Assembly: GCA_943704525.1 (NCBI GenBank)
Contig: CALSCQ010002243.1
Location: forward strand, 1 to 38,571
Origin: Pigoraptor vietnamica
Lineage: Eukaryota; Opisthokonta; Filasterea
Length of the DNA: 38,571 bases
Direction: 5' to 3'
This document shows, piece after piece, positions 1 through 10,420 of the stretch (position 1 is its first letter; each line of letters starts with the position of its first letter). The notes under the pieces were generated by a model. The model saw only the letters and a program-made list of their open reading frames with translations. It was not told where the DNA came from and made no database searches. Made by a program: the position numbers and the translations under genes.

Positions 1-97
<97 letters not shown>

Positions 98-106
98 TGT
101 GTGAGT

Positions 107-140
<34 letters not shown>
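1..140. repeat. (GT)n microsatellite at window start
   Basis: A nearly pure GT dinucleotide tract with a few ATG/GAG interruptions near its right end. It lies upstream of the first visible RPS18 exon, so it is probably inside an RPS18 intron whose 5' exon is outside the window. The apparent Cys-Val open frame across it is a repeat artefact. Confidence 0.95.
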
Positions 141-141
<1 letters not shown>

Positions 142-342
142 GTGCGCTCTATGTTGAGTGCATGCGCAAGTGAATGCGCACGTCTTTTTGTGGGTGCATG
201 GTGTGAGGCGTCCTGACGTTATGTGTGAAAGCGTGTTGTGAGCGGTGGGACGGTGGCCATCGAGCCTGTTGCGTCTACTAGGGCTTAGCGCCGAGGCGGT
301 CTATTTTCCTTTCTGTTTCGCTTACGCCTGTGTTCCTTGCAG

Positions 343-1386
<1,044 letters not shown>

Positions 1387-1673
1387 AGCGGGCCCACAGC
1401 CGCGTCGGGAGTGGGTGGCGGCGTTGTCCGCGTGTGTCGAGACGGCTTTTGCGCCTTCGGTGGGCTGGCAGACAGCGCGGGGCGGTTCCTCTCGTTCCCC
1501 GAATACACGTCATATAATAGATATCATTCCCAAACGACCTTTGACGTTCTCGGATATAGATTGGGACGTACTTCGTGGGTCTTTATTGCCGTGCCCGTAT
1601 CGCATTTTGAGGCCCGTGCCGGACAACACGAAGCGTCTCTTGGTGTTCTCCTTCTGCTCAGTCTTCATTATTT

Positions 1674-1697
1674 TGTGTGTGTGTGTGTGTGTGCGTG

Positions 1698-1764
<67 letters not shown>

Positions 1765-1774
1765 TTGTGTGTGT
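1674..1774. repeat. (GT)n microsatellite
   Basis: GT dinucleotide tract of about 100 bp, with GCGT interruptions on the left and ATGTTTGT at the right end. It lies about 290 bp downstream of the inferred RPS18 stop codon and reads GT on the RPS18 sense strand. Confidence 0.95.
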
Positions 1775-2017
1775 CCGCTTGTGGAAAGTAAAGACGCCGG
1801 CGGGACCCGGAAAGTCATCTCAGTCGCGGCAGGCCGGATCTCGGAGCACTGCCGTGCAGCCCAGGGGTCAGTACTGCCGCCACTGACAACCACTGACTTC
1901 CCTCACACAGACTGACATGCCTGCACTGCCGCAAAAGCCGTGCAGGGCGCCCCATGAGACGTCTGGGACGGCCACATGTTATCGCTGTTGTGAGTGTACC
2001 CCTGCGTGCAGCCAGAT

Positions 2018-2090
2018 GGACATGCCAGCACACACTCTCGACACCAGCAAGCACAAGCACAGAAGCGTAACTCGGCTCAGTCATTCGGGA
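2018..2090 (+). repeat. Dispersed intergenic repeat, copy A
   Basis: Contains GACATGCCAGCACACACTCT, then AGCAAGCACAAGCACAGAAG, then CGTAACTCGGCTCAGTC. The same ordered words recur in diverged form at 2381-2440 and 5758-5820, all on this strand. No terminal inverted repeats or coding capacity were seen. Confidence 0.55.
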
Positions 2091-2151
2091 GAACGGCCGT
2101 TGGTGTCATCGAACTGGGAGTCACATGGAGATCTCAGTCCGCGTTACACCC

Positions 2152-2153
<2 letters not shown>

Positions 2154-2205
<52 letters not shown>
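2154..2205. repeat. (GT)n microsatellite
   Basis: Uninterrupted 52-bp GT tract between copies A and B of the dispersed repeat. Confidence 0.95.
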
Positions 2206-2206
<1 letters not shown>

Positions 2207-2380
2207 TCCCGGCGAAACGGCTGAGTAAAGTGATACTGTTTCAGTCCGCGGCAGGCAGTAGCGCTTGCCGGCGCCGCCCACCTAAGCGCTGTGCCTGACG
2301 CCGGCGGCGGCGAACGTCAGTCAGGCTGAACTCTCCTATACAGGAGGCATCCGAGTGCCATGCCAGTGGCTAAAAGCGGG

Positions 2381-2440
2381 ACCTGCCAAGCACACTCTGT
2401 GAAGCAAGCAAGCACGGAAGCGTATCTCGGTTCGCACTCA
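2381..2440 (+). repeat. Dispersed intergenic repeat, copy B
   Basis: Reads CTGCCAAGCACACTCTGTGA, then AGCAAGCAAGCACGGAAGCG, then TATCTCGGTTCGCACTC. It is aligned by eye with copy A (shared CACACTCT, AGCAAGCAC, GAAGCGTA, CTCGG in the same order and spacing) and with copy C. Confidence 0.55.
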
Positions 2441-2637
2441 GCGGCAGAGTTGACGGCATATCACTTGAGTGTCCGTGGACATGCATGTTACCCTGACGAG
2501 GCACGCGTCAACCGCTGCCCATGCCTCTCTCTCTCTCTCTCTTCGCAAACAATATTTTTTGGCGTCGCACCCATCGTCACAGCATCCCTAGGGTTGGCGA
2601 GGCAGCGCCATCGTGCACGCAGACCACTGTGCACGCC

Positions 2638-3222
2638 ATGGCGCGGCAGGGGAATCCGCTGGCCGCTGTCGCCGCTGAGATTGAGAGGCTCACGAAGGAG
2701 ATTGAAGAGGTCGCGGCTCGGATTGCCAAGGCCGAGGGAAAGAACAGTGCTCTGAAGAAGTTGAAGGGGGCGTTGGCGGTCGATGAGAGCGCCGACATTG
2801 CGCGGCGGAAGAATAAGCTGATTACGTTGCGCAACGAGAAGCTCGAGCTGCTGAAACAGCAGACGATTGTGAAGCAGGGTGAGTTCTCTGGGCTGTGTGT
2901 ATGTATTGAGTGTATTGCCCCGCCCCACTCCTCCTCCTCCCCCCCCCCCCACGCTCACTATCTCATCGTCCGTTTGGCTTTTCAGCGGCGTTAAATGCGA
3001 GCTCATCGAATGCCGGTAGGTCAATCACTTCTTTTTGTTTGGGTATAAGGCGTGTAAGGGTTGTGACTTCTGCATCTCGTGTTACTTGCGACCCGGCGTC
3101 ACCGTCCGTTTTGGTTTTCAGCGAGCGCGGGCGCGTCGGCGGCCGGTGAGTCGATTCAGCACCTGGCAGTCCCTCGAAGTGCCAATGTGCGCGCTTTGTG
3201 TGTCGTCCCAGAGAGAGAGAGT

Positions 3223-3253
<31 letters not shown>

Positions 3254-4692
3254 GGGGGGGGGGTAGGCGGTCTATGTCATCTGAGGTTTGTGTTGTTGAG
3301 GTACTTCTTGACCAATAGTACTATCCATTTGCAGGCTTGGTGAGCAAGAAACGGCGGCGTACGGAGGACAAGAGTGCAGCAGAGCCACCGCGCAAATGTA
3401 CGTTGTACACTTTGTGTGAGTGGTTGCTTGGTATGTGACTCAAGGGTATATGCACCATTTCTCCAAGTGCTCCCAAGTGGCACCGGCTGTGCCGCCGGTA
3501 TCCCTATTCTACAAGCCGCCTCGGCGCTTCCCGGATTCAACGGAAGCCCTGGTCGAGTTTGTTAACAGCGACAGCGGTTGGATCAACGCCGTCCTCGGCA
3601 AATCTCATATTCAGGTGTGTGTATGTGTCAGTGTTTGTGTGCATATGCGTGTGAGAGTGCGCGGTGTGTGTGCGTGTGTGCTTCTCGGATGTGCTGTGTG
3701 TGCGGGTGCGCGGCGTGTGTGCGTGTGCTTCGCGGATGTGCTGTGTAAGTGTACGTGTATGCGCCTGCGGTGTTGTCTAATGGAATGGGGCACTTGTATT
3801 GTCTTCTTATTGCGTTGGGACTTCAGCCCACGAGTGAGGACGAACAGTGGCTCGCCGACACACTATCACTATGCCGACGCCGAGCGGCAACCCAGGCAGG
3901 CGTGGAGTTCGTGGCGATCACTGTTAACCGTCTCATCTACGAGCATATCGATGCGGCGTGTGACGAAGACATCAACGACATGCAGACCCTTATGGGTGTC
4001 AGGATTGGTCGAGAGAAGAATGAACGGTATGTTTTCGTTTTGATTTGTGGGGTTTTTCTGTACCGTTACTTCAACGTGCGTGGTCGTGAAAATAACGGGC
4101 GTGGTCGTCCAGGTCGTCGACGGTCGACGGCAAGCGTCCGGACTTTTGGTTCTCGCCGGTGTGGTCGTCAAGAAGGTGGATCTGTCGCAGCGCTCGGTTA
4201 ACGTCGCAGTCGTCAAGGCACTGTACAAAGCGATTGGGAAGACGAAACGCCGCGGTTTGCCGACCATTGTTAAGTCCCCCACCACGAACGCTGAGAACGT
4301 ATACTCTGTCTCTCTAAAGCCCGTTGGCTGTAGCAGATGGCCAGGAAGTGCTGCGGAATTCAGGGCCATGATTGGCGATCTCGTCGCTTCGCTCAAGTTC
4401 ATTCACGCGAAGGGCTTCGTGCATCGCGACGTGCGCTTGAGCAATGTCGTGTACGTGCCGGCCAAGGACGGGGGCGACGGGGAGTAAGTTCTCATTGACT
4501 TCGACTCGGCCGATCGGGTGGACCAAAAACCTACAACGCCTGGGAGGGCGTGAACATCGACCCTGCGCGTCCTTTCGGCGCTGCGAACGACTACCGCCTT
4601 CTAGCACACATGTGCCGGTCGTCGCGACGCGCCCAAGTCTCTGAAACCGATTCTTGACGAACTAAGCGACGGCAAGTGTCCGTTGACGCTGG
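2638..4692 (+). pseudogene. Broken Crinkler/FunK1-like kinase gene with N-terminal coiled coil
   Basis: The 5' half is a normal spliced gene: exons 2638-2878, 2986-3015, 3122-3145, 3335-3397, 3468-3614 and 3827-4026, with GT-AG introns and several phase-1 junctions. It encodes an 80-residue Glu/Lys/Leu-rich coiled coil (MARQGNPLAAVAAEIERLTK onward), Ala/Ser linkers from two tiny exons, a basic KKRRR patch that could be a nuclear signal, and a globular part with FYKPPRRFPDSTEALVEFV. Downstream, about 4110-4690, lies similarity to a protein kinase: VDGKRPDF, a catalytic-loop FVHRDVRLSN and a metal-binding-loop LIDFDSADR. This pattern is seen in Crinkler-type and fungal FunK1 kinases. The kinase half is spread over more than one frame with roughly three or four breaks, so the locus looks like a recent fossil. 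Function is inferred from these motifs only. A genuine intact gene with unusual splicing is less likely. Confidence 0.6.
3216..3263 (+). repeat. GA/GT run ending in a 27-nt poly-G
   Basis: A short GAGA and GTGT run passes into 27 consecutive G residues (3237-3263). It lies in the intron between the third and fourth exons of the coiled-coil/kinase gene. Such tracts form G-quadruplexes and are prone to length error in sequencing and replication. Confidence 0.95.
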
Positions 4693-4699
4693 TAAGGTT

Positions 4700-5840
4700 C
4701 TTGTCGCTGACTTTGTCCATCCGCTTCAGAATTCGTCTCTGAGTGTTCCCTGCTGACCTTGCTTTTTTTTTTTATGCCAGTGACGAGCTTGGCGGTCGAT
4801 GTGCCGTGTTTGCGTGTGCGTGTGTGTGCGGGTATTGTGCGAGCATTCTTGCGAGGGCAGCCTGGTCAATTCAGACACGCTCATTGTTTGTTCCATATAC
4901 GTACAATCGGGGCTTGACGTGGAATAGAATGTGCCAGGAGTACTACGGCTGCTCGTGTTTTCCTCTGCCTGAGTTACGCAGACAGGCGTGCACAGCTACA
5001 TCGCGCTAATCGGCATATTAAACTCGAAAAAGTTAACCGAAGGGCAACGAAGGTGAGTCAGTTGCACGGCAAGGACCGGTGATTGCACAGCCGGGGCTGC
5101 TGCACTGCCGGCTGTTGACGCAAACTGCGGACATAAAAGAGGGGGGTCCCCTGCCCGGATGCGGTACGACCCATACTCGCTGGAGCACCGGCTCGGCGTT
5201 TGCTTCACTCGACGACCGATATCGGCCAAGGCATGTAATGTGAACGGCGGTGTGCTCTCCAGGCGATGATGGACTTTCGAGTGCCGGTCAGTCCCACCCT
5301 CGGCGTACGGGCCGCGCTCAAGAAAGAAGCTCCTCAGTCCCCTCTGGTGGTGGCTGATGGTGCGCGTGGATGTGGGCGCGCTCATCACTGTGTCCGATCC
5401 CCCACCGCACGCGCCTAATGAAAACGCAAATGTTCTTTTTCCATCATCTGACAATATTCCCGCCCATTAGGCAATTCTGCGAGCTGGCAATGGCACTGCC
5501 GCAGTGCAGCTCTTTGACCTGGCCAAACACTCGTATCCGACGAGACGGCCCTCCTTCGCCGTGTCGTCTTCAGTCTCGTTCTTGGACGTCTTGCTCTTCT
5601 TTCGTGGCCATCTCTTTAGCGCCGGGCCGACTCACACCGACTGGCCGGCGAGTCAGTCGGCAGTCGGCCCCCGGGCGGCAGCAACTGATGGCCGCGCGAA
5701 TGGCGCAGAAGTTCCTCAGAAATCGCGTGCCGCAGAAGCCTTGACTCGTGCGGAGGTGGACATGCCAGCACAAGCAAGCCGACGGGAGCGTAACCCGGTC
5801 CGCACCCCGCGAGTCACTTTTCCGACGGTGGAGCCGAAGC
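4700..5840. other. Intergenic region without recognisable gene
   Basis: No open frame here resembles a known protein and none shows splice-compatible coding character. A T10 run occurs near 4764-4773, just before ATGCCAG. GC-rich words such as CACTGCCGGCTG and GGCACTGCCGCAG recur and echo 1820-1930. Copy C of the dispersed repeat sits at the right end. Confidence 0.6.
5758..5820 (+). repeat. Dispersed intergenic repeat, copy C
   Basis: Starts GGACATGCCAGCACAAGCAA and continues GGGAGCGTAACCCGGTCCGC. It is the shortest copy, in the same orientation as A and B. The broken kinase gene therefore has copies on both sides. Confidence 0.5.
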
Positions 5841-5960
5841 ACCTACCGTAGGTTACGGTTACGGAGACTCTCCGTACGGTTACGGAGTAGTTGATTGGGT
5901 ATTGGACTTTGACACGCCGCAGGTCTCCGTAGGTCTCCGTAACCGTAATCTTGGTCCCCC
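5841..5960. mobile_element. MITE-like 120-bp element with inverted repeats and 10-bp flanking duplication
   Basis: GGTTACGGTTACGGAGAC at 5851-5868 is matched in inverted orientation by GTCTCCGTAACCGTAATC at 5933-5950 (17 of 18 positions). Each arm is exactly 10 bp from the ends of a 120-bp block. The block is flanked by the perfect direct repeat GAGCCGAAGC at 5831-5840 and 5961-5970. An internal TACGGTTACGGAG (5874-5886) and a second GGTCTCCGT repeat parts of the arms. The symmetry and the flanking duplication suggest a non-autonomous DNA transposon insertion with a 9-10 bp target-site duplication. The outermost 10 bp of each end do not pair, which is atypical. No coding capacity. Confidence 0.5.
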
Positions 5961-6037
5961 GAGCCGAAGCTGATACTGTAACGGCTGCGTGTCGTCCATG
6001 TTACACTCATCCGAAGACCATCCAGACCGGCTCTCTT

Positions 6038-6085
6038 GAGTCCATGGGGTTTCAACCCTATGGCTGTCACGCACGGAGGTCTCTC
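6038..6085 (+). repeat. Dispersed 50-bp repeat, copy 1
   Basis: GAGTCCATGGGGTTTCAACC followed by ATGGCTGTCACG and GAGGTCTCTC. It aligns along about 50 bp at roughly 80% identity with 29411-29459 inside an integrin beta intron. It lies 84 bp upstream of the first F-box gene. Confidence 0.6.
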
Positions 6086-6168
6086 GTCGCAACAATATTG
6101 TTATTCACTCGTCGTCTTCCTCTGGCCCCCTGAACACCTGCTCGACCATCAGCGCGCAGGCGGCAGAG

Positions 6169-9100
6169 ATGGACCGGCGCGGTCAGAGCGGTCGACGTTC
6201 GAAAACGCGCGATTCGAAAGAATGCGCGTCCTTCTTCTCCCACCTTCCCATCGAGCTCCTCGGCGACGTGGGCTCTTACTTGCGCGCAAGTGACCGCCGT
6301 TCTCTTGCGAGCACGACACGCGGACTCCGAAATGCTGCGCTGTTCCTCTGGACGGACGACATCGCCGTGCATCTCAAGCGCGACGTCGTGCTCACCATGG
6401 CGAAAGACCCGTCGTTCGCCGAGCGCGTGCGAGGGGCGCTTCTTCACGGCCCTCTTCCCCCCTTGCCCATCCATCTCACTGTCGAACACTGCTGCGCGCT
6501 GTACGAGAAAAGAGTGACCGATGGGCCAGCGGACGAAGGCTACCCCGCGGTCGAGTACTGCGGTCGGTGCCGCGCATGCTACCCATTCCCTCCCCTCCCA
6601 CCCGGCGTGAGCGACCTGTCGTTCGCCGACGGATTTCACAGCGTCGAACTCCTGGGTTGCAAAGGACTTGTGACGGACTTCGCCCCTCTGCGCGCCCTTT
6701 CGACGCTCGTGTTGTTCGACAGCGCCGTTCGCGATCTCTCCTGCCTCTCAGACTGCCGAGGGCTGCGTGAGCTTGTGCTCTCCGTCTGCACGGAGCTCGA
6801 GGGCCTCCCCCACGTGTCGTCGCTTCAGCACGCCGAAATTCGCTGCTGTCCCAAGCTGAAGTCGGTGGAACCGCTCGCGCGCGTGCGGTCGGTCACTCTG
6901 GAGGGTTGCGAAGGGGTGGGCGACCTCAGTCCGCTGGCGAATGTGCACACGGTTGCCATTGAACGCCGCGCTGTCTTGACGGACGTCTCGGCGCTGCTTC
7001 TCGGTAGCGTCCACACGCTCGTGCTCGACGGTGTCGCCATCCGCCCCCTTCCCCCTGGAGGCCACGTGCACACTCTCGTTATGACGGCCGTCGTTACCTC
7101 CGAGAGGGAGCCTCTCGCGTTGGGCGACGAGCCGAGGTATTCTGAGGATTTATTTGGGGTGGGCTTACGCAGGGACTTTTGTCTGCGCAGCGTGGATAAC
7201 GTTCTCATCGACCTCTCCACGCTGCACGTCCGGTCGCTGTCGCTCTGCGCACTTGACGGCGGCTGGAAAGACGATCATCGTGAGACGACGCAGATCTGCG
7301 GTCTAGACACGCTTCTCCCGAAGCTGGAAGCGCTTCTCGCGATGAAGCGTCACATAGAGAACTACGCCTCGCTCGCCCACCTAGAGTCGGCGACGCTTGT
7401 CATGGAGCGCGGCCTCGGAGACGGCGACTATGCAAGCGACGGCGATGGCTCGGACCTCTCCGCGCTCGTGCGCGTGCCACGCGTGCACCTGGTCGCGCGC
7501 AAGTCACTCGACGCGTACGGCCTGCTTCCCGCGCTCGCGCGACTCATGCGAGAGAATCGGGGGGACGTTCGCGTGCAGCGCCACGGGTGCGGCATTCACG
7601 GCGGTCGCTGGGAGCTTGGGACCCGAAATGACTTGGACGACGGGGACTACACCGACGCCGTCTTCGAGGCCCTCGCCGCGCATCCTGCCGATCGCATCGT
7701 TGCGAGGAACGGTTTGGTCACCCTCAGACGTACAATGCCCACGTTCCATGGGGAGAGGAAGGCATCGCCGTACGTTTTGCGCTACCTCGACGCTGCACGC
7801 GCGCACCTCATCAGGACGGATACGACGGCATCCGTGGTCGTCGCCGCCCTCTCCCTCATGGACGAAACCATACGGGAGATGACCCCCACCCTGCTCTACA
7901 GAGTGGGAGACCATAGGCGCCCCTTCCATTCGGAGGAGGAATACGACCGCGCGCTCAAGGAAGTCACGAAGGCGTCCACACGCGCTCTCCTGTCGCGTGC
8001 GATCGATGAGGCCACGGACGCTTGCGTGCGCGCCTTGCGTGACTGGCCGGACAACCGCATTGTCATCGCCGCCGTCGCCAAACTCCTCGGCTTGCGAACG
8101 GAATACGAGCTCTCGGCCGTGCGCAAGTTGAGCTTCTACGAAGTGGACGGCCACCGCATCCCCACGGACGACCGCGCATGGATGCATCCGGTCATACTGT
8201 CCGTCCTTTCGTGCCTGCGCCACGCGCTCGTCGACCGCACGGAGCCCTCACGCGCAGTCCTGGAGGTGCTCTCCGATCTCGCAGACCTGTGTCCCGATGA
8301 AGTTGTGCGCGAAGGCGGTGTCGACGTGCTCATCGCGTGTGGCGACGCAGTAATGAAACGGCCACGAGAACGCGCGTCTCTGTACGCTCTTGCTTGGCTG
8401 CCGGTGCTCGTAAAGTTTGTGCCTCTCGCTTCGTCCGACGGTGCCGCTCCGCCCCTGTTGGAGCCGAGTGTATTCTTCGACGTCGCTCGGCGGCTGGTGC
8501 GCTGGTCCAACACCAGCGCTTTCGGACACTCCATGCTCGCACTGCTCAACGCGGGAGACAGCGACCCGCCTTCGCCCCCTTATAAAAGGCCTGCCGTTCT
8601 CCGGCGCGCGCTGCACCGCCACTCCGGGGACCACGAACTGATTGGCGCCGCTCTGTGCGACGCCAGCGGAAAGGCGCTTCGTGCGATCGCAGGCGAACCC
8701 GCCATTCAGGACATCGTCGTCAATTTTGTCGCCTTTGCCGCGCGGTATAACTTGGCGCCGGTCCCCAGCGTAGTCGTTGACACGGGTGACTTCCTCTTTC
8801 GTGTCGGCCTTGCACGGGGCGGCCTTGCGCGGTTCGCGTCGGCCGTCTTCGGATCGTGGCTGCGGGACGACAAGGGAAGGGTATCCGAGGCCGCAATGGC
8901 TATCCTCGACAAACTGCTCACCTCGGATGCGGACGTCGGAAGCGCTGAAGACGTTGACGCTGCGTTGCGTGTCTGCACTGAGTGCCTCGAAAGGCCCCGC
9001 ATGTGGGTGGATGACGAGCATACGGACGCGCGGGACGCGACTGGGAGGGTCATCGCCTCGCTACTCCGGTGGACGTTGTGCCACGAGAACCCCGATCTCA

Positions 9101-9687
9101 TGCCGCCTCTGAGCGCGCTGTGCGCGCTGTCGGCTGCGGAGGGGGTCAGTGTGGCAGCCTCGGCAGATGTCGTACACGCGACAGTGCAACGGGGCATATG
9201 GGCACGAATCCACGGGGCAAGGTCTCGCGCGTCGCGGTGTTTTGAGGTCGACAGCGAGTTGCGGACGGCGTGGCGCTTCCTTGCGTGCGTGGCGAAGTGG
9301 GCGGCGGAAGAAGTACCGCCAGCGGTGTCGGACCATACGTTCGGCTGGCCGGAAGGGACGGGCGACGACGTAATGAGGGGCGTTGAACCGGCGGCGGGTG
9401 CCATCCTGACTGCGATCGCGCGCGGCGGCTTCCAGGAGGGTGACATGTTCCGCACACCGTCGCTTGAGAGGTGTGCCGTCACTTTTTTTGCGCTGTGTGC
9501 GCTGGACGACGAAGAGCGTCGCGCGGTCTTTTTGAGTGCCGATGAAAATGTTGTCGAGCGGTTCCGCGATTTGCTCTCGGAGACGGAGAACGAGTTTGGG
9601 GACGGCGAACGGGCGACGATCGTTGCTGCCGTCCAAGCGCTGTTCGAGAACATGCTAGTGGCTGCTTCGGACGCAACAGACGAATAG
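6169..9687 (+). CDS. F-box, leucine-rich repeat and armadillo-like protein (1172 aa, intronless)
   Basis: A likely substrate-recognition subunit of an SCF-type ubiquitin ligase. Residues about 24-60 (FFSHLPIELLGDVGSYLRAS...) have the F-box pattern LPxELLxxIxxYL. Residues about 150-320 are leucine-rich repeats of irregular length (LSTLVLFDSAVRDLSCLSD, LRELVLSVCTELEGLPHVSS). From about residue 510 to the end the protein is predicted helical, with ARM/HEAT-like units such as LEVLSDLADLCPDEVVREGG. F-box, LRR then ARM is the order in plant ARABIDILLO proteins, and Dictyostelium Aardvark combines F-box and ARM. The first ATG of the frame is used. The gene has no intron although nearly all neighbours are intron-rich. 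The F-box is clear; the ARM assignment is by eye. Confidence 0.85.
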   Translation: MDRRGQSGRRSKTRDSKECASFFSHLPIELLGDVGSYLRASDRRSLASTTRGLRNAALFLWTDDIAVHLKRDVVLTMAKDPSFAERVRGALLHGPLPPLPIHLTVEHCCALYEKRVTDGPADEGYPAVEYCGRCRACYPFPPLPPGVSDLSFADGFHSVELLGCKGLVTDFAPLRALSTLVLFDSAVRDLSCLSDCRGLRELVLSVCTELEGLPHVSSLQHAEIRCCPKLKSVEPLARVRSVTLEGCEGVGDLSPLANVHTVAIERRAVLTDVSALLLGSVHTLVLDGVAIRPLPPGGHVHTLVMTAVVTSEREPLALGDEPRYSEDLFGVGLRRDFCLRSVDNVLIDLSTLHVRSLSLCALDGGWKDDHRETTQICGLDTLLPKLEALLAMKRHIENYASLAHLESATLVMERGLGDGDYASDGDGSDLSALVRVPRVHLVARKSLDAYGLLPALARLMRENRGDVRVQRHGCGIHGGRWELGTRNDLDDGDYTDAVFEALAAHPADRIVARNGLVTLRRTMPTFHGERKASPYVLRYLDAARAHLIRTDTTASVVVAALSLMDETIREMTPTLLYRVGDHRRPFHSEEEYDRALKEVTKASTRALLSRAIDEATDACVRALRDWPDNRIVIAAVAKLLGLRTEYELSAVRKLSFYEVDGHRIPTDDRAWMHPVILSVLSCLRHALVDRTEPSRAVLEVLSDLADLCPDEVVREGGVDVLIACGDAVMKRPRERASLYALAWLPVLVKFVPLASSDGAAPPLLEPSVFFDVARRLVRWSNTSAFGHSMLALLNAGDSDPPSPPYKRPAVLRRALHRHSGDHELIGAALCDASGKALRAIAGEPAIQDIVVNFVAFAARYNLAPVPSVVVDTGDFLFRVGLARGGLARFASAVFGSWLRDDKGRVSEAAMAILDKLLTSDADVGSAEDVDAALRVCTECLERPRMWVDDEHTDARDATGRVIASLLRWTLCHENPDLMPPLSALCALSAAEGVSVAASADVVHATVQRGIWARIHGARSRASRCFEVDSELRTAWRFLACVAKWAAEEVPPAVSDHTFGWPEGTGDDVMRGVEPAAGAILTAIARGGFQEGDMFRTPSLERCAVTFFALCALDDEERRAVFLSADENVVERFRDLLSETENEFGDGERATIVAAVQALFENMLVAASDATDE

Positions 9688-9978
9688 GCGCGTCGCCTGC
9701 GCAGAGTGCGACGAGGGTGCGGCTGCCGAGGCGAATGATTGGTGCGAGTGTTGCCGCGTTGCGTCTGGGCCTGTCAAGATGTGTGCCTGGGAGGGAAAAA
9801 AAAACCGGCGGTGGCTTGGTTTTTTTGCGTCAGTGTGTGCGCGTGCGTGTGCGTGCGTGCGTGCATGCGTGCGTGTGTGGCGACGGGGCGCGCCCAGCGC
9901 AGGCCAAGTTGTTCACAGAAAATGTAACTGAATAATGTTGCTGCGAGCCGTCGGCATTCAGCTCACGCCGCCCACTTT

Positions 9979-9990
9979 TTTATTTTTATT
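9979..9990 (-). terminator. Candidate tandem polyadenylation signals for the WRAP53-like gene
   Basis: Read on the minus strand, the AT-rich island contains AATAAA twice in tandem, about 430 nt beyond the stop codon of the minus-strand gene. This is the only such hexamer pair seen in the 3' flank. The distance is long and the hexamer may not be required in this organism, so this is a suggestion. Confidence 0.3.
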
Positions 9991-10214
9991 TTTAAATATA
10001 TGCCAGAGAAAGGGGCAAGTTGCATCGGACTTAGTTGCGAGTCTGTGCGCGCACTCTGCATCAATTGGGAACCGAAGGCACAGGGGCACAGGCGAGTGCA
10101 TATGCCTCAATTGAAAGTGACCATACAGTGACATCGTGAGAGTGCGTACTCGAAACGGCGGCCGCGTCCTTCTTCAGTTATTGCGCTTCACACGCCCCGT
10201 CAAGTCACGGCACC

Positions 10215-10350
10215 TCAGATGGCCTTACTGCACTTTCAATGACCTCTGCTGGAGTGCACTCTGGATCGCCTCCTCCTCCGCCTTATCGCGCCACAGATGG
10301 CCTCAGTAGCAATTTCAATGCCCTCTCCTCTGCACTTTCGATCGCCTCTT
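10215..10350 (+). repeat. Imperfect tandem duplication, about 77-bp unit
   Basis: CAGATGGCCT, TTTCAATG, CCTCT and GATCGCCTC occur twice in the same order, with offsets of 76-78 bp between copies. Confidence 0.55.
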
Positions 10351-10420
10351 CAGTCTTCACGCACACGCGGCTCAAGGCTAGCACACGTCTACATCGTCCA
10401 TGCGAGCGTGTATTCCCACC

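Larger units (their letters stand above)
1387..2637. other. Intergenic region with microsatellites and dispersed repeats
   Basis: No gene is recognised here. It contains two pure GT tracts, two copies of a diverged dispersed repeat, a short CT run at about 2526-2541, and stretches rich in ACTGCCG/GCAGT words between 1820 and 2330. Open frames crossing it are short, or are made of Cys-Val repeats from the GT tracts. Confidence 0.7.
9688..10420. other. Intergenic region between convergent F-box and WRAP53-like genes
   Basis: Shared 3' flank of two convergent genes. It holds an A8 run at about 9798-9805, a GTGC-rich stretch at 9834-9880, an AT-rich island at 9975-10003 and an imperfect tandem duplication at 10215-10350. 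No coding frame is supported. Confidence 0.7.

Noticed and set aside
8577-8592. CCTTATAAAAGG, a strong TATA-like element
   Set aside because: It is within the coding frame of the 1172-residue F-box protein, with no gene starting downstream on this strand.
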